Positions 22,969 through 36,236 of a stretch of DNA of 64,000 nucleotides are shown here, in pieces. The first letter of the stretch is position 1. The number at the start of each line of letters is the position of its first letter. The stretch spans positions 30,397,501 through 30,461,500 of the forward strand of contig NC_068560.1 in NCBI RefSeq assembly GCF_022201045.2. Direction: 5' to 3'. This DNA is from Citrus sinensis (Eukaryota; Streptophyta; Magnoliopsida; Sapindales; Rutaceae). The position numbers and the translations under genes were made by a program. The notes beneath the pieces were generated by a model. That model had not been told where the DNA came from. It ran no database searches and saw nothing but the letters and a program-made list of their open reading frames with translations.

Positions 22969-24302
22969 TTATCCAACGTTCAACATAATTTGACCAACTC
23001 ACTATTTATATAAGCTCATAAAAAAATAAAGCTCAAATATTATAATATGACGCTAAAATATATATATATATATTATTAGAGCTCTCGCCTCTGTGCACGC
23101 ATGCATGTTGGATTTAAAATTGGCTTTTTTGACTGAAACCCCCACGTGTTTTACCGTGTAAAGAATCTGTGGTCTGCCTTTTTTGGTTGTCTTTTTTTTA
23201 AAGCAGCTATGTTCATTTTTACGTGTCTTGTTGTTAGTGGCAGCGAGGCAATCAGTGCATGTGCGGGAATTTAATTAATTTTGTAGTTTCGGCAGCTGCT
23301 GATGATCAAGTTTGGTCCATCGATGTAAATAATCCTTTTTGCGTTCCAATTATTGAATGCGATGTTTTGTTGCGTTTGTTTTGTCTTTGTACAAATTGCT
23401 TTCTCGCTTGGGCGATCATTCATATAATGATGCTAAAAAATTATCTACTTTTACCCGTCCAAACAGAGATCAACAGACGGAATTGGAAACACGAATACTT
23501 TGAGAGAGCGTGGGGTCTACCTTTTTATGCCCTGGCCTACAAAATCATTCTAAGATCCATGTGATAAAAAGTTGATGGGACTGGAATTCCTTGAGGTTAA
23601 AAGTGAATTAAACGATAACCGAATTTTGCCGAATATGTATATTATTCATCCAACGGTGCAGAAACAATGTGTTCGCGGTGAGCCATGCATTACATTCAAC
23701 ACGTTGCACTCCCAATAAATTGTACCTTTAAGAAAAATAGAAATTAAACCAACGACAGCCAAGACACGTGTTTACATCAAAACCCTATTAAAGGCCTATC
23801 ATTTGGGCAGACTTACCATTATGAGGTGGAATTCATAATTTTTTATTTATTTTAAATAATATGAATTCTATATATAATTTAATTAGTGATCCTATTGATA
23901 TTCCTATTGATATACCCCCCATGGTTAACAGCGAAAGTTTTAGTTCGACATGGTAAGGTGGTGTGTTCTTTAAAAAAAAAGAAAAAAAAAAAGCCATCAC
24001 AAGCGTAGGGCCTGTCTTCTTATCTTAAGTTACGTGGGTATTGTTTTCTTTCTATTTTTAATACACAAAGGAATGGCAATCTAATGCACCACGGCATCAG
24101 TTTGTGAACCAAAAAAACAAAGAACGTATGAGTAGGCAATCGAATGACAGGTCATCAGTTTGTGAGTCACTGGGCTTTTCTTAAAGCACGTGATCTTGGA
24201 CTGAACTAATCAGGTCGTGGCAGGCTGACTAAGCTTTCCGCTTCGTCAACAACGCCGTGAAAAACTGAAAATCCTCTTGGATCTTTTTTTTTTTTTCTTT
24301 TT

Positions 24303-24333
24303 TCTTCTTCTTCTTCTTCTTCTTCTTCTTCTT
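24303..24333. repeat. CTT microsatellite
   Basis: Ten CTT units within a long pyrimidine tract. Confidence 0.95.
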
Positions 24334-24953
24334 TTATAAAGTAATACAATCAAAACGTTTACTAATATTAATTAATAAAAAAATTTATTAAGACTATTTT
24401 ATCAAATCTATTATGATACAGTTTAAAATTCTACATTTATTATTATTGAAAAACATTTATTTCACTCACGTTAACGGGACCAAGTATCAAACTCTACCAA
24501 ATTATATAATTAGAAAAACAATAATGAGTTTCTAATAAAGGTTTTGAATCGTAGCCCTCACACTATATTCTCTCATTTATATTTAACAATATGTTCCATC
24601 TGGAAATATTACCAAATGCATAATAATTGGCCTCATAAACTAATTGATTCTTGTTGTTGGTTTGATTGGTACACTCGAAGCCAATTAGTGAGTGTAATGT
24701 TTTATTAGCACTTGAAAAAGTTGCGTCGGCCTTGGACTGTGTCCAATATTGGTAGTGTGGAATCTTCCAGCCATTGCTTGAAGCGTAGAGACTTGGTTCC
24801 TGAACCATCTAGAGTTCGCTTTATGGTTTATTCTTGCATAATCTTGTATTTGCTTTCTCTAATATGATTTTATGGTTTATATTGGTTATTGGCGACTATT
24901 CATTTTATTTATTGCACTGAATTGTAAATAATAAGAAAGCAACTCGGTGGTTT

Positions 24954-25936
24954 TAGGGACAAGTTGGTAATATTGTAGTTTCTAAAATAATTACTGCTAA
25001 CTATATTATAGAAATAATAAGTTGTGAAAATAATCATAAATGTTTGGTTAATTTATTTTTAATCGTGTTATGAGCTTAAAAACAATTGTATATATTTGGT
25101 AACTTTCACTTATAAAATACTGTAAGAAGGTCTTAGTCTTACTTAGGATCGTGGCATTCGTTATTTGATTGCAAATGTGGATAGTCAATGTGTCTTCCAA
25201 CTTATTTCCTCCACTAGTATGATGCCTAATGGACACTTTTCTCTCATAATTGCCATCAAGGGACTGATGAACAAACAATGGCTCATTACCATAAAATATA
25301 TATATCGTGAAGCCAATTTTGCTGCAAATTCCATGGCAAAACATCCTTACCTTGGTCTTCATGTCTTTGAAACTTCCCATGAGGGGTTTGGTTATTAGTT
25401 ATGTAATGATATGTATGGGACCTCTGCTTCTCATTCTATTTTGGCTTAGTTTTTCCTAGGCTCCAATGTATTAAAAAAAATACTATAAGAATTTAAATGA
25501 CTTAAATAGACATAATATTCAATAAAATTTATTTACTCATGCATTTATAAATATGTGTATATAATAATATTTTATTTGTATGTATAATAATTGATAACTA
25601 AAATAAATATTTTTATTTTATTATTTTTTTGTTCGATATATAATTGGTAATAATAATTATCTCTTTAAATGTAATGATTTTATTTCCTAATTGAATGATG
25701 ATAATTTTATATTTTTATAATATATGTTAGGATATATATTGGATTGTATTAAGTATGATATTGATTCACAAAATCAAATTTTTAAAAATTATTCTTTCCC
25801 TACTTTTCAAAATCTATTATAAGAATGATGACTTTACCAAAAGTGATTTAAAAAAAATGACCAAACACCAAAATTAACTTTTTACTTTTCAAAACCGCTT
25901 GTAAACCTCTCAAAAACAATTTCAAACCGACCCTTA
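24954..25936. mobile_element. TIR-type (hAT-like) non-autonomous element interrupted by a LINE
   Basis: One end reads TAGGGACAAGTTGGTAATATTG (24954). The other, on the minus strand, reads TAAGGGTCGGTTTGAAATTG (25936). The same two ends, with matching interior words (for example ATAAAAATATTTATTTTAGTTATC), occur inverted at 39379-39908. That copy lacks the ~360 bases of the LINE, so the interior insertion is secondary. Superfamily assignment rests on the TAGGG-type ends only, and a target duplication was not found. Confidence 0.6.
25129..25476 (+). mobile_element. 5'-truncated LINE fragment with RNase H remnant and TSD
   Basis: The frame encodes GIRYLIANVDSQCVFQLIS and, later, IKYIYREANFAANSMAK. 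These match the plant RNase H pattern in which a D-S acidic motif is followed by H/Y-x-Y-R-E-A-N-x-x-A-D. The family-typical Asp after A-N-x-x-A is Asn here. The frame stops at about 25398, followed by a TTTTGGCTTAGTTTTTCCTAGG tail and an A-run. The flanks 25114-25128 and 25477-25491 read AAAATACTGTAAGAA and AAAATACTATAAGAA, a 15-base duplication with one mismatch. Target-primed LINE insertion with 5' truncation explains all of this. A host RNase H-like pseudogene is less likely given the tail and duplication. Confidence 0.7.
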
Positions 25937-26519
25937 GAGTGTTCAACGATATTTTTAAATCACTTACTCTAATTGTCATTGCTTTGTTAAGTGCTATAAA
26001 ATTAATTAATTGAATGGGTTAATTTGATTTAATAACTCATAGATGAGGTGATTAGATTTTTAATCACGTTGATTCGTTTGGTTTAAAGTTGGTCATTGAA
26101 ATAATTTTAAACTTGGTATAACTACTTCAAAAGTACTAAAATCTACTATAACTCAATTCATCTCCTCTTAGGTTGTCGTATGTAATTCACAAAAATATAA
26201 CTTCATGCATGCACTTGCCTATCAAATTAATGTTAAAAAAAAGGATCCAGGTGGCAGGAAAAAAAGAGTTTTAAACTTATAGTTAAAGTTTTTTTTTGAA
26301 TTACATGAGACTAATACTCAGATTACAACTTATATTATATGAGATTTATAATTGATATTTACAATCAGACAATTACTGGGACTAGTTTACATTAATTATT
26401 ATATAACACTGCCCATATTTTACCCTCTCAAATATTTGAGAGATGTCTACTTCACTCACATTTCGAAATAGAGAATAATGCCTTCACTTAATTATATATC
26501 ATAATTAAGGAATAAAATA

Positions 26520-26640
26520 AGCTTCTACATGCGTCGTGGGGGCTCGAACCACTGCTCTCACAGATGTAAGTTTAATTTGAAAAATAACCCTATCGCTCGC
26601 TCATTAGACCACTGGATTTGATTTTGAGTATTAAAGCCTA
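26520..26640 (-). repeat. tRNA-derived SINE-like element
   Basis: On the minus strand AGTGGTCTAATGAGCGAGCG resembles a degraded box A. About 50 bases later GGTTCGAGCCC (26550-26540) is an exact box B of the GGTTCGANNCC form. The spacing fits a Pol III promoter. No tRNA cloverleaf can be folded by eye, so a SINE remnant is preferred. Boundaries are approximate. Confidence 0.45.
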
Positions 26641-27227
26641 TAGATACTCCACTAACCAAAGTTAGGTGCTTTCTAAAAGAAGTAACATGTTATTTGATAT
26701 TCAATGAATTTTATCAACATTTTCTCAATTAATCCCATTAAAAATTTTTATTTTAAAGCAATGTGTTACTTTGTTTTTAAAATGTCATATCATTGTCACT
26801 CGGCCTTTGGTCGGGTGGTCAAGACTGCTGCGTTCAAACCTACACAAACGCATATTAGTGAAGATTAAAACTCTTAACAGTACTTCATAAAAATTACTTT
26901 ATAAAAATTGACGTAAACTACTCATAGTAATAGTCTGATTTGTATCAATTATAAAAATACCATATTATTATTACGGTGAAATAGAAAGGGATTTTTTTTA
27001 ACTGTAATAATAACAATAAAAAAAAGTTAATAATAATAAAAAAAAAAACAGATGAATACTAGTAACAGGCTATCAGGTATCAGCGAAACAACAGCGACCG
27101 CAAATTATACATTCATTCTCGCCACAAAATAAAATAAAGTTGGGGGTTTGGGGGATATTGCTGTCTATTCATCAACGTTAGAGAGACAGACAAGCAAGTA
27201 TTTGGGTTCGGCAACGCAAAAGAAACG

Positions 27228-29730
27228 ATGCTGCTTAGCCTAAGCCAAGCTGCAGTACCAACAGCAAGAAATTGCTCCATCAACCTGAAACTCAGCAGCT
27301 CGAATCCTCCTCTCACATCAGATTCTCATAAAAAATCAAAGTTCATCGTCAAAACAATACACCCAAGAAGAAGAGCTCTTAGCCTAACCCTCGCAAAAGC
27401 CGATGGAAGCGTTGATTCTAATAACTCTGCCGCCGCAACTTCAAATTCAACTTCTCGTTCTTTTCAAGACGAAACAGTTTCTGTGGGTCAAGGGAATGTT
27501 CCTTTAGAAGGTGTTATCCAGTTCGAGAAACCCGATTTTTCTTCTCGTATAAACAAATGGGGGTATGGATATGGATGTTCACATTATTAATATATTTTTT
27601 TTATATTAGCTGATTATTTCTTGTTAATATTAGCTGGTATGGTGATATTTCAGTCGCGTGGCTTTGCTTGCTGGCGGGGATGTGTTGGCGTTGCTTTTGT
27701 TCTCTGCAATTGGAAGGTTTAATCATGGCTTCTCAGTCTTTGACTTTGATACTCTGCGTACTGCTGATCCTTTTATTGCTGGTATTCTTATGTTTCTCTG
27801 TCTATTATTTTTAAATTCCATGGACTGTGCTGAAAGCTTTGGCATTGTTTTGAGAATGTGTGTTGAGCTTGAATTGAACATGGACCACTTATTAATCAAC
27901 CCTGTGGAACATTGAAGTGGCTGACGTGCAGGTCGTTGTTAAAGGAATTAATTTTTCCTTGGATTCCCAGTGATAAGTAGCCTCCAGTTCTCTGGGAAAT
28001 ACCCCTAAATTTTAATTTCCTAGAGTAGGAAAATTCTAATGTGATGTGTTTGGTTGTTCGATAGGGTGGTTCTTAAGTGCTTACTTTCTTGGGGGTTATG
28101 CGGATGACGGCCGTGGAATGAATGGTCTCTCAAAGGCCGTTGTTGCTGCCACTAAATCATGGGCTGCTGGGGTTCCAGTAAGTTTAACACCACTAACCAA
28201 CCCACCTCTACACACACCCCCCCCCCTCCCCCCCAACCCAAAACTTTTGGTCTTCTCTCTATGTCATGGTGTGTACATACAAGTATCTGCATTTGTGCTA
28301 GTAAGTTATGCTGCTTTTGATTCTTTGTCACTACAATTGTTGATGTCAATTATGTACCTTTAATGATTCATTTATAGTAAATTGAATTGATAGTTCTCTT
28401 TCTGCTTGCTATAAGATACACGTTAACGCTCAAACTCACTAAGCAGACTTTTCGATTGCTTGATCCCAGTCTCTGGGTATGGATGTAGTCACATTGATGC
28501 AACCATTTTGGATCATTTTTTGCAGATCAATAAGGGAATGAAGTATCAGGAACATTTTGAATGTTCAAATTTGTGCTTTATGTGTTACTAAAATGACTAT
28601 TCTCTCTTGCTTCCGTGGACAAAGGCTATATTTCCTAACGATGTTGAAACCTCACATTCTTTATCTTGTGTGTTTCCTGTTTGATTAAATATTAATATAA
28701 TATAAACTATAACCATTTGGTGGTTATTGTCATTGATTCTGCATTCACGCACAACAAGTTTGCCCTGTCACTCTTTGAACTCCTCCTCCCCCCCCCCCCC
28801 CCCCCCCCCCCAACCAAAAAAAACAATTCAAACGCTTTATTATTCTCTATTGGGTTTGCATTTTTGTTGTCTCACAGTTGTTTCACTTTTCTAATTTGTG
28901 GGCTGCATTTTCTGAAAGACAGTTATTATCAAAGCTCATTTCACTTTGCTTTCAGCGTAAATGCTGTTTGGTTGGTCAGCATGTTTCAATTACTGGATAC
29001 TTTGTAGCTACATTTTCTCTGGTTGCATTTTCATATACTGTAGCAGAAAGATGCTTGCTCAAATTCCATTTGTTTCCTTTTCTTTTTGGCAGCTAGGGTT
29101 AATTATAAGGGCAGTAACATCTGGCCATCTTCCACCATATACCTTCATCTTAGTAACAATGGGAACAACTGCTGTCTTACTCATTGGATGGAGAGCATTA
29201 TTGTTCAGCTTTCTTCCAGATGATAAGAGCAAGAAAAATGATGTGTACCGTCGCGGCAACCCATTTGAGTTATTTGAGGTATGGGCCTTTTCCTGCTTAA
29301 CACATGCAGTAAGATTTGAATAAATTTTTTGTTTGATTGTGTGGACATCAAAATTTTGATCATGTAGCTGCCCCAATTAAATCGATTAATTTGTGAGATT
29401 ATAATTTTTTGTTCTCCATTCAAGTAATTAATGGTGCAGTAAAATGATAAAGAAAAAAGTGACACAGTTTGTTTAACATTTGTATGTTTAAGATTTGTTC
29501 TATGTTGAAAGATTTAAGAATATGATCATTTAGGTTTCCAAGCCATTTTATTCTTTTGCTTGAGTACGGCTTAAGTGTCCTATAAAAAAAAAGAAAAAAA
29601 GTTTATATGTATCAAAGTAAACTCAAGTAGCTTGTCCCTAGTACACCCTTATCAAATACATTAAGACTATAATTTCTAACAGCACAGAATGTTGTTGCAG
29701 TTGCTCACATCACTGGTTCGAAGGTGGTAA
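27228..29730 (+). CDS. DUF3054 domain membrane protein, probably plastid-targeted
   Basis: Five exons: 27228-27562, 27654-27781, 28065-28177, 29093-29278 and 29701-29730. All junctions are GT-AG, phases sum correctly, and 263 residues result. The last exon adds only LLTSLVRRW before TAA. Residues 1-60 are Ser/Lys/Arg-rich without acidic residues, as in a chloroplast transit peptide. From about residue 112 the sequence becomes a polytopic domain: RVALLAGGDVLALLLFSAIG, DPFIAGWFLSAYFLGGY, SWAAGVPLGLIIRAVTSGH and TTAVLLIGWRALLF, probably four helices. This is the DUF3054 pattern shared by cyanobacteria and plants; its function is unknown. Plastid membrane location is inference. A 24-C homopolymer lies in intron 3, and intron 4 is 422 bases. 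Confidence 0.9.
28788..28811. repeat. Poly-C run in DUF3054 intron 3
   Basis: A homopolymer of 24 C, prone to length variation and sequencing error, which does not affect coding. Confidence 0.95.
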
Positions 29731-32700
29731 TATGTCTCAAGATGAACAGTTTTCTGCCTTAATCTTGTTTTTGTTCATAGTCCCATGCTTATCAGCTTTA
29801 GTTATATCAGGTAAGAAGAACCTCAGGCAGATACAAATCCTATATTATGTTTGACATTTTGAATTCCAATATCATAGCACTTGCTGGGACTCTTGACTCT
29901 TTCTCTATTAACAGTATGTTGTTTTGCCATTAGTCCACTGTTTATGTAGGCAAGTTAGATCCTTGTGAGCAAATCAGAACTAAATAACAATAAGGGAGAA
30001 AGTATGTGAATTGTATTGGTAGCATTATCAGGGTATCTCCGTATCTGTCTATTTTCCCAAAGTTTAGTGGGTTATATATATGTCATGAACAAAAAGGCCT
30101 TGGACCGGCATGTTTTTTTCATGAAACTTCAAGTGTATATTCCAACTGTGTTGTTTGTCATTGATTACAAAATTCACGAATATTTTTGTAATTTTTTTTT
30201 TAAAAGAAACGACAGTTCTGTAAAAGTTACCTGCAAGTGAAAATATTTTCTTACAAATATATTTAGAAGAACAATAAGCTCCAATTATAACTTTTTTGCT
30301 TCCACCTAATTTAAAATTGTAAATTTGTAATAGGTAATGTATTTGATAAATAAGGCATGTTACAGGAAAACCCAGGCCAAATAAAGTATATCATTCACAA
30401 ACGGATCCTTAGACATGGTTTATTTTAACAGGTGAATCTTAGATATCCCCTGCCGATAGCTCAAATTCAAAGAGAGGAGTTTTATTGGGAGCGGGGGTGC
30501 ATGGTACCTAACAAAAATTGGCATTGTAGATGAATTTTTCTTTAAAAATAATAATAAGCTGTGTGGGTGTCCTACTGTGTCTGTTCCCCAACAAAATCAT
30601 CATAAATCATTCAAATGCCCTATTGTGGTTTAATTATTATAGTTTAAAAGCTACCGAATTAAAATTTTTAATAATCACTTATTGTCGTAGTTTAAAAGTT
30701 AAATTAATTTTATTCATAATAAAAATTGTATAATATATTTATTATTTTTATTAAAATTATTATTAAAACTTCATATATATCACACAATATCAATTTTTAT
30801 TTTATAATTACAATTTTTATCTAAACAGTTATGATTTTTAAGCCACAAGATCTCAATGTTGAACAAAACCTCCGTCATTCAATAAAAAATTTTCAATCCC
30901 TTCACGTGATTCTTGGTAGTGAAGTATCACTCAGTGGAGTGCCAGGCATGTAATTACATCACCGAATGCAGGCAGTAATTAGTAGCAGCCCATCAACAAA
31001 GGTTCATATGTTTGTGGGCAGACCTTTGAACCGACCTTTTTATGCAGAATGAAGCAAATATATTTCAGGGCAAAAGAAAAATTCTATTGTGTTATATCAA
31101 ATTGCGAAACAAATTGTCAGAAAAGAAGGCAGCTAATGGGATACTGTCTTGGTGTGACTTTTATTTCCTCTTGAACACTTGCAAATGCGCGTACAGGCAA
31201 TGATCAGAATCTTGATTTTGAGGCCAAAATGTTTTAGATAAAGTTGGGGTTGCAGTCACAATAATGGAAACGTAGCCAGACCTGTACTGCAAGATTCGAT
31301 TCCCATGAATGATGTGAATAATGCCTTTCCCTGGAGTGGTTGGCAGCAAAAGATCTTCTATGTTTATTGTTGGTCTATATTTTATACAAGCTTCCCAAGA
31401 TAACGTACCTGAATTGTTCGGCTTCCAAACTCATCAAATCATCATATTCTTTTATCTTTTCTGTTTTGAGCCATTGCTCATCATTATGCCGAATACACAT
31501 ATTCTGATTTTGCTCTTATGAGTTTTACTGTGCATTTGCGCGGCACATTATTATAATAGATCATAAGTTACACGTAATATCTTGTATCACTGACAAGTGA
31601 GTTCTTGAACTGATTTATAAGTTATAAACTCTCATAACTTAAGTTAACACATTTTAAATTGCAAAGCTCAATAACAAAACCGTTGATGAACCTTGTACCC
31701 CTTGATTGTTGGGCCTAGATTGTTTCATACATACCTAGTAAACAGGAAAAACTTATTATATACAAATTAAACATGCTTAGTAATTACTTATGTTTTGAAG
31801 TAGGGTAGAACTTTTTATGAGAAAAATTCATGTGGGTAATTGATGGTTAATAGATGAAAGTGTAAGAGTAATTCACGTGGGTAATTGGTGGTTAATAAGT
31901 AAAAGTGTAAATAATTGTTAAATCTCAACTATGTACTATCAGCCACAAACATCTATAACACCATATTATTAAAAGCTGAAGAGAGCAGATCATTAGGGGA
32001 GATGACTCCAATTCTTATCGAACACTTTAGCAGCTTTGCTTTAAAAGCACACATGCTACACAACTATACCAAGATCGGAGCCTAAGCAATGCTGCCCGAA
32101 ACTTGTTTGCAAAGAAGTGGGAACATCAAAGACTCAGAATGATTGTATGATCTTATCAGACCGAGCCGTCACGGAATTTCGATAAGTAAGCATCATTGTT
32201 TTGAGCTTTCCTAAACAGCAACCTTTCTGCTAAAAATTTAAATGGAACATACATGATGATCGATGATTACTTCTCTTCTGCGCATGCTTCCATTCCATCA
32301 GTCTCATTGGACGAATATGGGGCTTTAAGATTCTTTGCATGTGATTTAATTTGTGTAACATCCATCGTGGACAAAATTTTGTACTAATCATGCACTTTAT
32401 TAGTAAATTTAAATCTTATATACTTGAGCTGTACTACACATGTTTTAATTAATTTCATCGTCAACCGCCCATCAATTTTTTACATCAAGTGATTGATTAT
32501 TGAGTTTTCATCAACTTGCAAGTAAAGCTTTGTATAATTTTGTGTAAAAAGCGATTGATTGTGGTAACTTTATGTAAAGCAGAGAAGCAAAAGCTCCTTT
32601 AAAAGCATAAGAGAGGCAGCAGCAAGCATTTTATATGCAGAGAGAAAACTGTTTGTGCTGAGAAAATTTGGAGTGACAAAATCTCAAGAGATTCTTCTTC

Positions 32701-35700
32701 TCATAGGTATCATCCTCATCATTGCTAATGAGGCAGGACCACATATATCTTTAGTCAAGTTCCAAGCATGCCTCACGCGTGATAGGTGGATCCATTTTGT
32801 TTTCCTTGAGATCTCATTTATTAAATTAAATTGTATTAAAGTTTTCATAGATAAATTAAAAAAAAAACAAAAAATTGTTGATATACATCGAGGATTTATA
32901 ACACATGCAACCATATTACCTAGGATCTTACCTGTCCGCCAATATTTGAGATTTGGGGGGCCAATTATTCAAGTTTTGCTGCTTGATTATATCATGTGTA
33001 CTACTTCAATTATTGATTGAATCATAATTAAATGGTGATTAATTAATTGGGGAAGTTAAGAAACTAAGATGGTTAAATTTGATGGGCTGGTGCCATAACA
33101 TTGATGCAATGTTATCATCGTTTTTTTAACACATGTTATGTCATACTGATAATATTAGTTTCTTACCCTCCCGACATATTATGTTAGCATTAATGGATAA
33201 CTTCAACAATTTTATTATGTCGCTTCAGTTTGTATAAAATTTATAGTTCATTAACAAAATTATAAAATAATATAAAATTGCAATGTCGCTTGCATGACTT
33301 TGTGTGATGTTAGTTTATATAATATAGATTTTTTTAATGAAAAAAAACTCCAAATTTGATTAAACCTAAAAAAAAATACCCTTTTTCCTTGACGTTATGA
33401 ATTTATTAAATGAATGAAAAATGTCTAAATTACACTTAACGTAATGGGTGTGAATCAAATGGGTAAATTTCCAATGTGAATCACTGAATCTAAAGGTGAA
33501 AGGTGAAATAAGTAGTAGCCCTTAAAACTTCTCATTATATGCGTACCAGTCTAGTCCCAGGTTGCTTAGAAGGCCTCCGCAATGTACCAAATGTTAGACC
33601 CGATGGGTCCGCAACTGGTCTCATGTTAAAAGCACAAGGGTCAACTCAGCGTGAGCTGTCATACTGGGAGTTGGCTTCAAATTTCAACAAGCAAAGCAAA
33701 CAACAATTCACATCCGGAGAAGAAGATACTCAAAATTGCGGGAGACTTTCACTGACGGCCCCACGCCTCTTCCCCCATCGGCCCTCTTCTTCCCATAAAA
33801 ATGATTTCGGTGAGTACCCGCATTGATAATAAGTTTGGTGTACCATCTCAATCATCAAATCAACAACGCTATTTTCTTTTTACTACTATGAGTCCGGCCA
33901 GCGGGTCCCATATTCCCATTACAGGACGCCAAAACCAAATCCAAATCACATCAGCCTGCGTCTCACACGCGCCCTCACAGTAGCGTGAGGTGCCTGCCCT
34001 ACACCACTTCATCATGAATTTAGGGGGTGCCAATTAGGCGTTAATTCCGCAGTAATTGCATTTCATTATTCCGCCAGCAAGACCACAACAACCAGACATT
34101 TTGTTGACCAGATTATATTTGGTTTGACCAGGCTATGGCTCTGTCTACTGTCTGGTGTCTATAGGGCTACAGCTGGAAATCGTACCAGGACAAGAAGGTA
34201 AAATTGATGATTAGATTCCATTATTCCTTGTGTCCCTTCTCCTCATAAGCCCCAAAGCAAAGTAAAAGGAGAAAAAGGATTGCTGCAGCAGGTTTATTAA
34301 ACTAAATAAATACTAACCCCATCGTTAAACAAATGATAGCCTGCACTGTGCTTCACAGTACAGTATCTTTTCTGAGTTGTCCAATCAGGGAGTTACACTT
34401 GTCATAGAAGTGGCATCTCTCTGCTTGTGGGTCATACGTCAATCCCACAATTGTTACTGACAACACACAAAAGTAGAACTTACAAAAATTATTACCGGAA
34501 ATAAACAAGAGAAGAGTCGAGTGTAAAGAAGGGAGATTTGGTGGGGTCCCCGTGCGGGTAAACCTTGATCTTGACGAGTGGTGAGCGTTCATGGCGAGTG
34601 ATGGAGCTTAGGTACAGCATAATGAGTATGATTCTCTCAAAAGAAAAGAAATGAAGAGGGAGGGTTAGTTGACAGCTCAGCAAAAATGAGTGTGTAACAG
34701 CAAAGAGAGGTCTGTTAGAATGGTTGGCAATATGTGTCAGTTTTTTTTTTTTTTTTTAAATAATAATAATGACAAAGTATGTTAAAGAAGGAAGCAAGCA
34801 AGCTTGGGTTTCAAGAAGAGAACCTCTCCAATCTCTTGTAAGATAAAAAGATTAAAAAAATTCAAGGAAAAAAGAGAGAAATATGTCTTTTATATATATA
34901 TATATATTTAATAATAATTAAAAAATTACAAAGGGTAAAGAGCTAAGAAGTAGGAAAACTGGAAAAGACATTAGGTTCTGTAATAATTTAGCAAACAAGG
35001 GCAGTTGGCAGAGTGGTTAGTTTGTCTTTTAAAATCACACATGTCACCTGTTAGCTTGGGCAGGTAAGCAAAGGCATTCTCTCTCTCTTTCTCTCTCTCT
35101 CACTCACTCACTCACTCACTCTCACTCACACTCTTCTTAACCCTCTATGTAATAGAGTGCTCTGTCTTTGTGGCCTTATAGCTCTTTATACTTCCATGTG
35201 ATCAATAAAAGTTGGAATTTGATGCCTTCTTTGTTGTTTGTGCAAGTTACCAATTAGTGAATTTGGGTCTTCTTGTCAAATTTATGCAAGCATTTGATGC
35301 TCTTTGAGGTACTATCATACACCCACTTTAGGGGACTGTGAAATGAAACTCTGTCCATTTCAGTTTTTGCATAATTCAAGTAGAATTTGATTCTTTTTGG
35401 CCTTTTTAGGTACTTATCTCAGAATATCTCTAAAGGGGTTACTGCAGTTTCCCCTTTTATTGGTTCTTGGGGTTGCTGGATTTTGATTCAAAACTTGAGA
35501 ACTAGTTTTTGTTTTTTTTTCTTCTGTGTGTGTGTTCTTTTTCCACTCACTTGTGCTTCTCGAAACACTGCTTTCAATTTGATATCCATCTTTTGAAGCT
35601 TGAGTTGATCCATCTCAATTGGGTTCTCAAGTTGAAAAGATTCAAGCCTGCTAACACCAATCAATCACATTGGCGATATCATTGTGTGGGAGAATGTGAA

Positions 35701-36236
35701 AAATTAGTTCTTGTTAAGCAAAAGAGAAAAAGGGAATCTGCTTTCTTTTTTGTCAAGTGTTGTGAGCTGTTACTTGGCTAATGCTTCGCTTGTATATGTC
35801 TACTTTATGCCCTGAAAGGTTCACTTTTCTTGTCTGTGTGAAGCATTTTCCTCTTTTAACTTGCATGATAGACTAGACCTGATCCTAGGGTTTTCGAGGG
35901 ATGAGGTAAGTAGCTGGTGATTCTTAGATATTATGCCTGATAGATTGGATTTCCACTTTTACTTTTGAAAGTCTACAGGATGCTGCAATGAGGGTTTTCT
36001 TTTACTTTAACATCCTATCAGTTCTATAAAGCTGCCGAGGATTCTTGTTCCTTGTTGAGTCCTGCAAGATATCACCAGCTGATTTTGGTCAAACTCCACT
36101 TTGCCTTTAAATTTATAGTGGTTCCTTCAGTTTAATACCTATTTTTAGTCCTGGTCTGGGCCAACTGTTCACTAGGGGTTTCATTTCACTCATAGCTACG
36201 TGACTTCCTTGGAGTTTTAGCATTTGAGACAAAAAT
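29731..36236. other. Large spacer and leader region upstream of the bHLH gene
   Basis: 6.5 kb without a supported gene. A ~47-base direct duplication lies near 31825-31915. 33540-34000 is less AT-rich with two overlapping frames but no domain. 34700-34760 and 34890-34920 are A/T runs. 35078-35134 is a CT/CACT microsatellite, probably near the bHLH transcription start. 35140-36236 is likely a long 5' leader; GATGAG-GTAAGT at about 35900-35911 is a good donor for a 5'-UTR intron, whose acceptor I could not choose. GGCAGAGTGGTTA at about 35010 resembles tRNA box A but lacks a partner. Confidence 0.5.
35078..35134 (+). repeat. CT / CACT microsatellite in the bHLH promoter or leader
   Basis: CT dinucleotides followed by CACT tetranucleotides; pyrimidine tracts of this kind are frequent at plant transcription starts. 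Confidence 0.85.

Larger units (their letters stand above)
22969..27227. other. Transposon-rich spacer between the bZIP and DUF3054 genes
   Basis: It holds a CTT microsatellite (24303-24333), a TIR element with a nested LINE (24954-25936) and SINE-like pieces (26520-26640; another weak one near 26800-26850). The frame at 23259-23564 (101 aa) shows no recognisable domain. 25940-26500 is AT-rich with nothing identified. Confidence 0.5.

Noticed and set aside
23259-23564. 101-codon frame downstream of the bZIP gene
   Set aside because: It begins at a TG-rich spacer ATG; no similarity recognised.
33539-33983. Two overlapping plus-strand frames in a less AT-rich patch
   Set aside because: No domain, no conserved motif, and different frames overlap. 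They may be promoter-type DNA.
35000-35040. tRNA-like GGCAGAGTGGTTA
   Set aside because: Only a box A-like word; no box B within tRNA distance and no acceptor stem.
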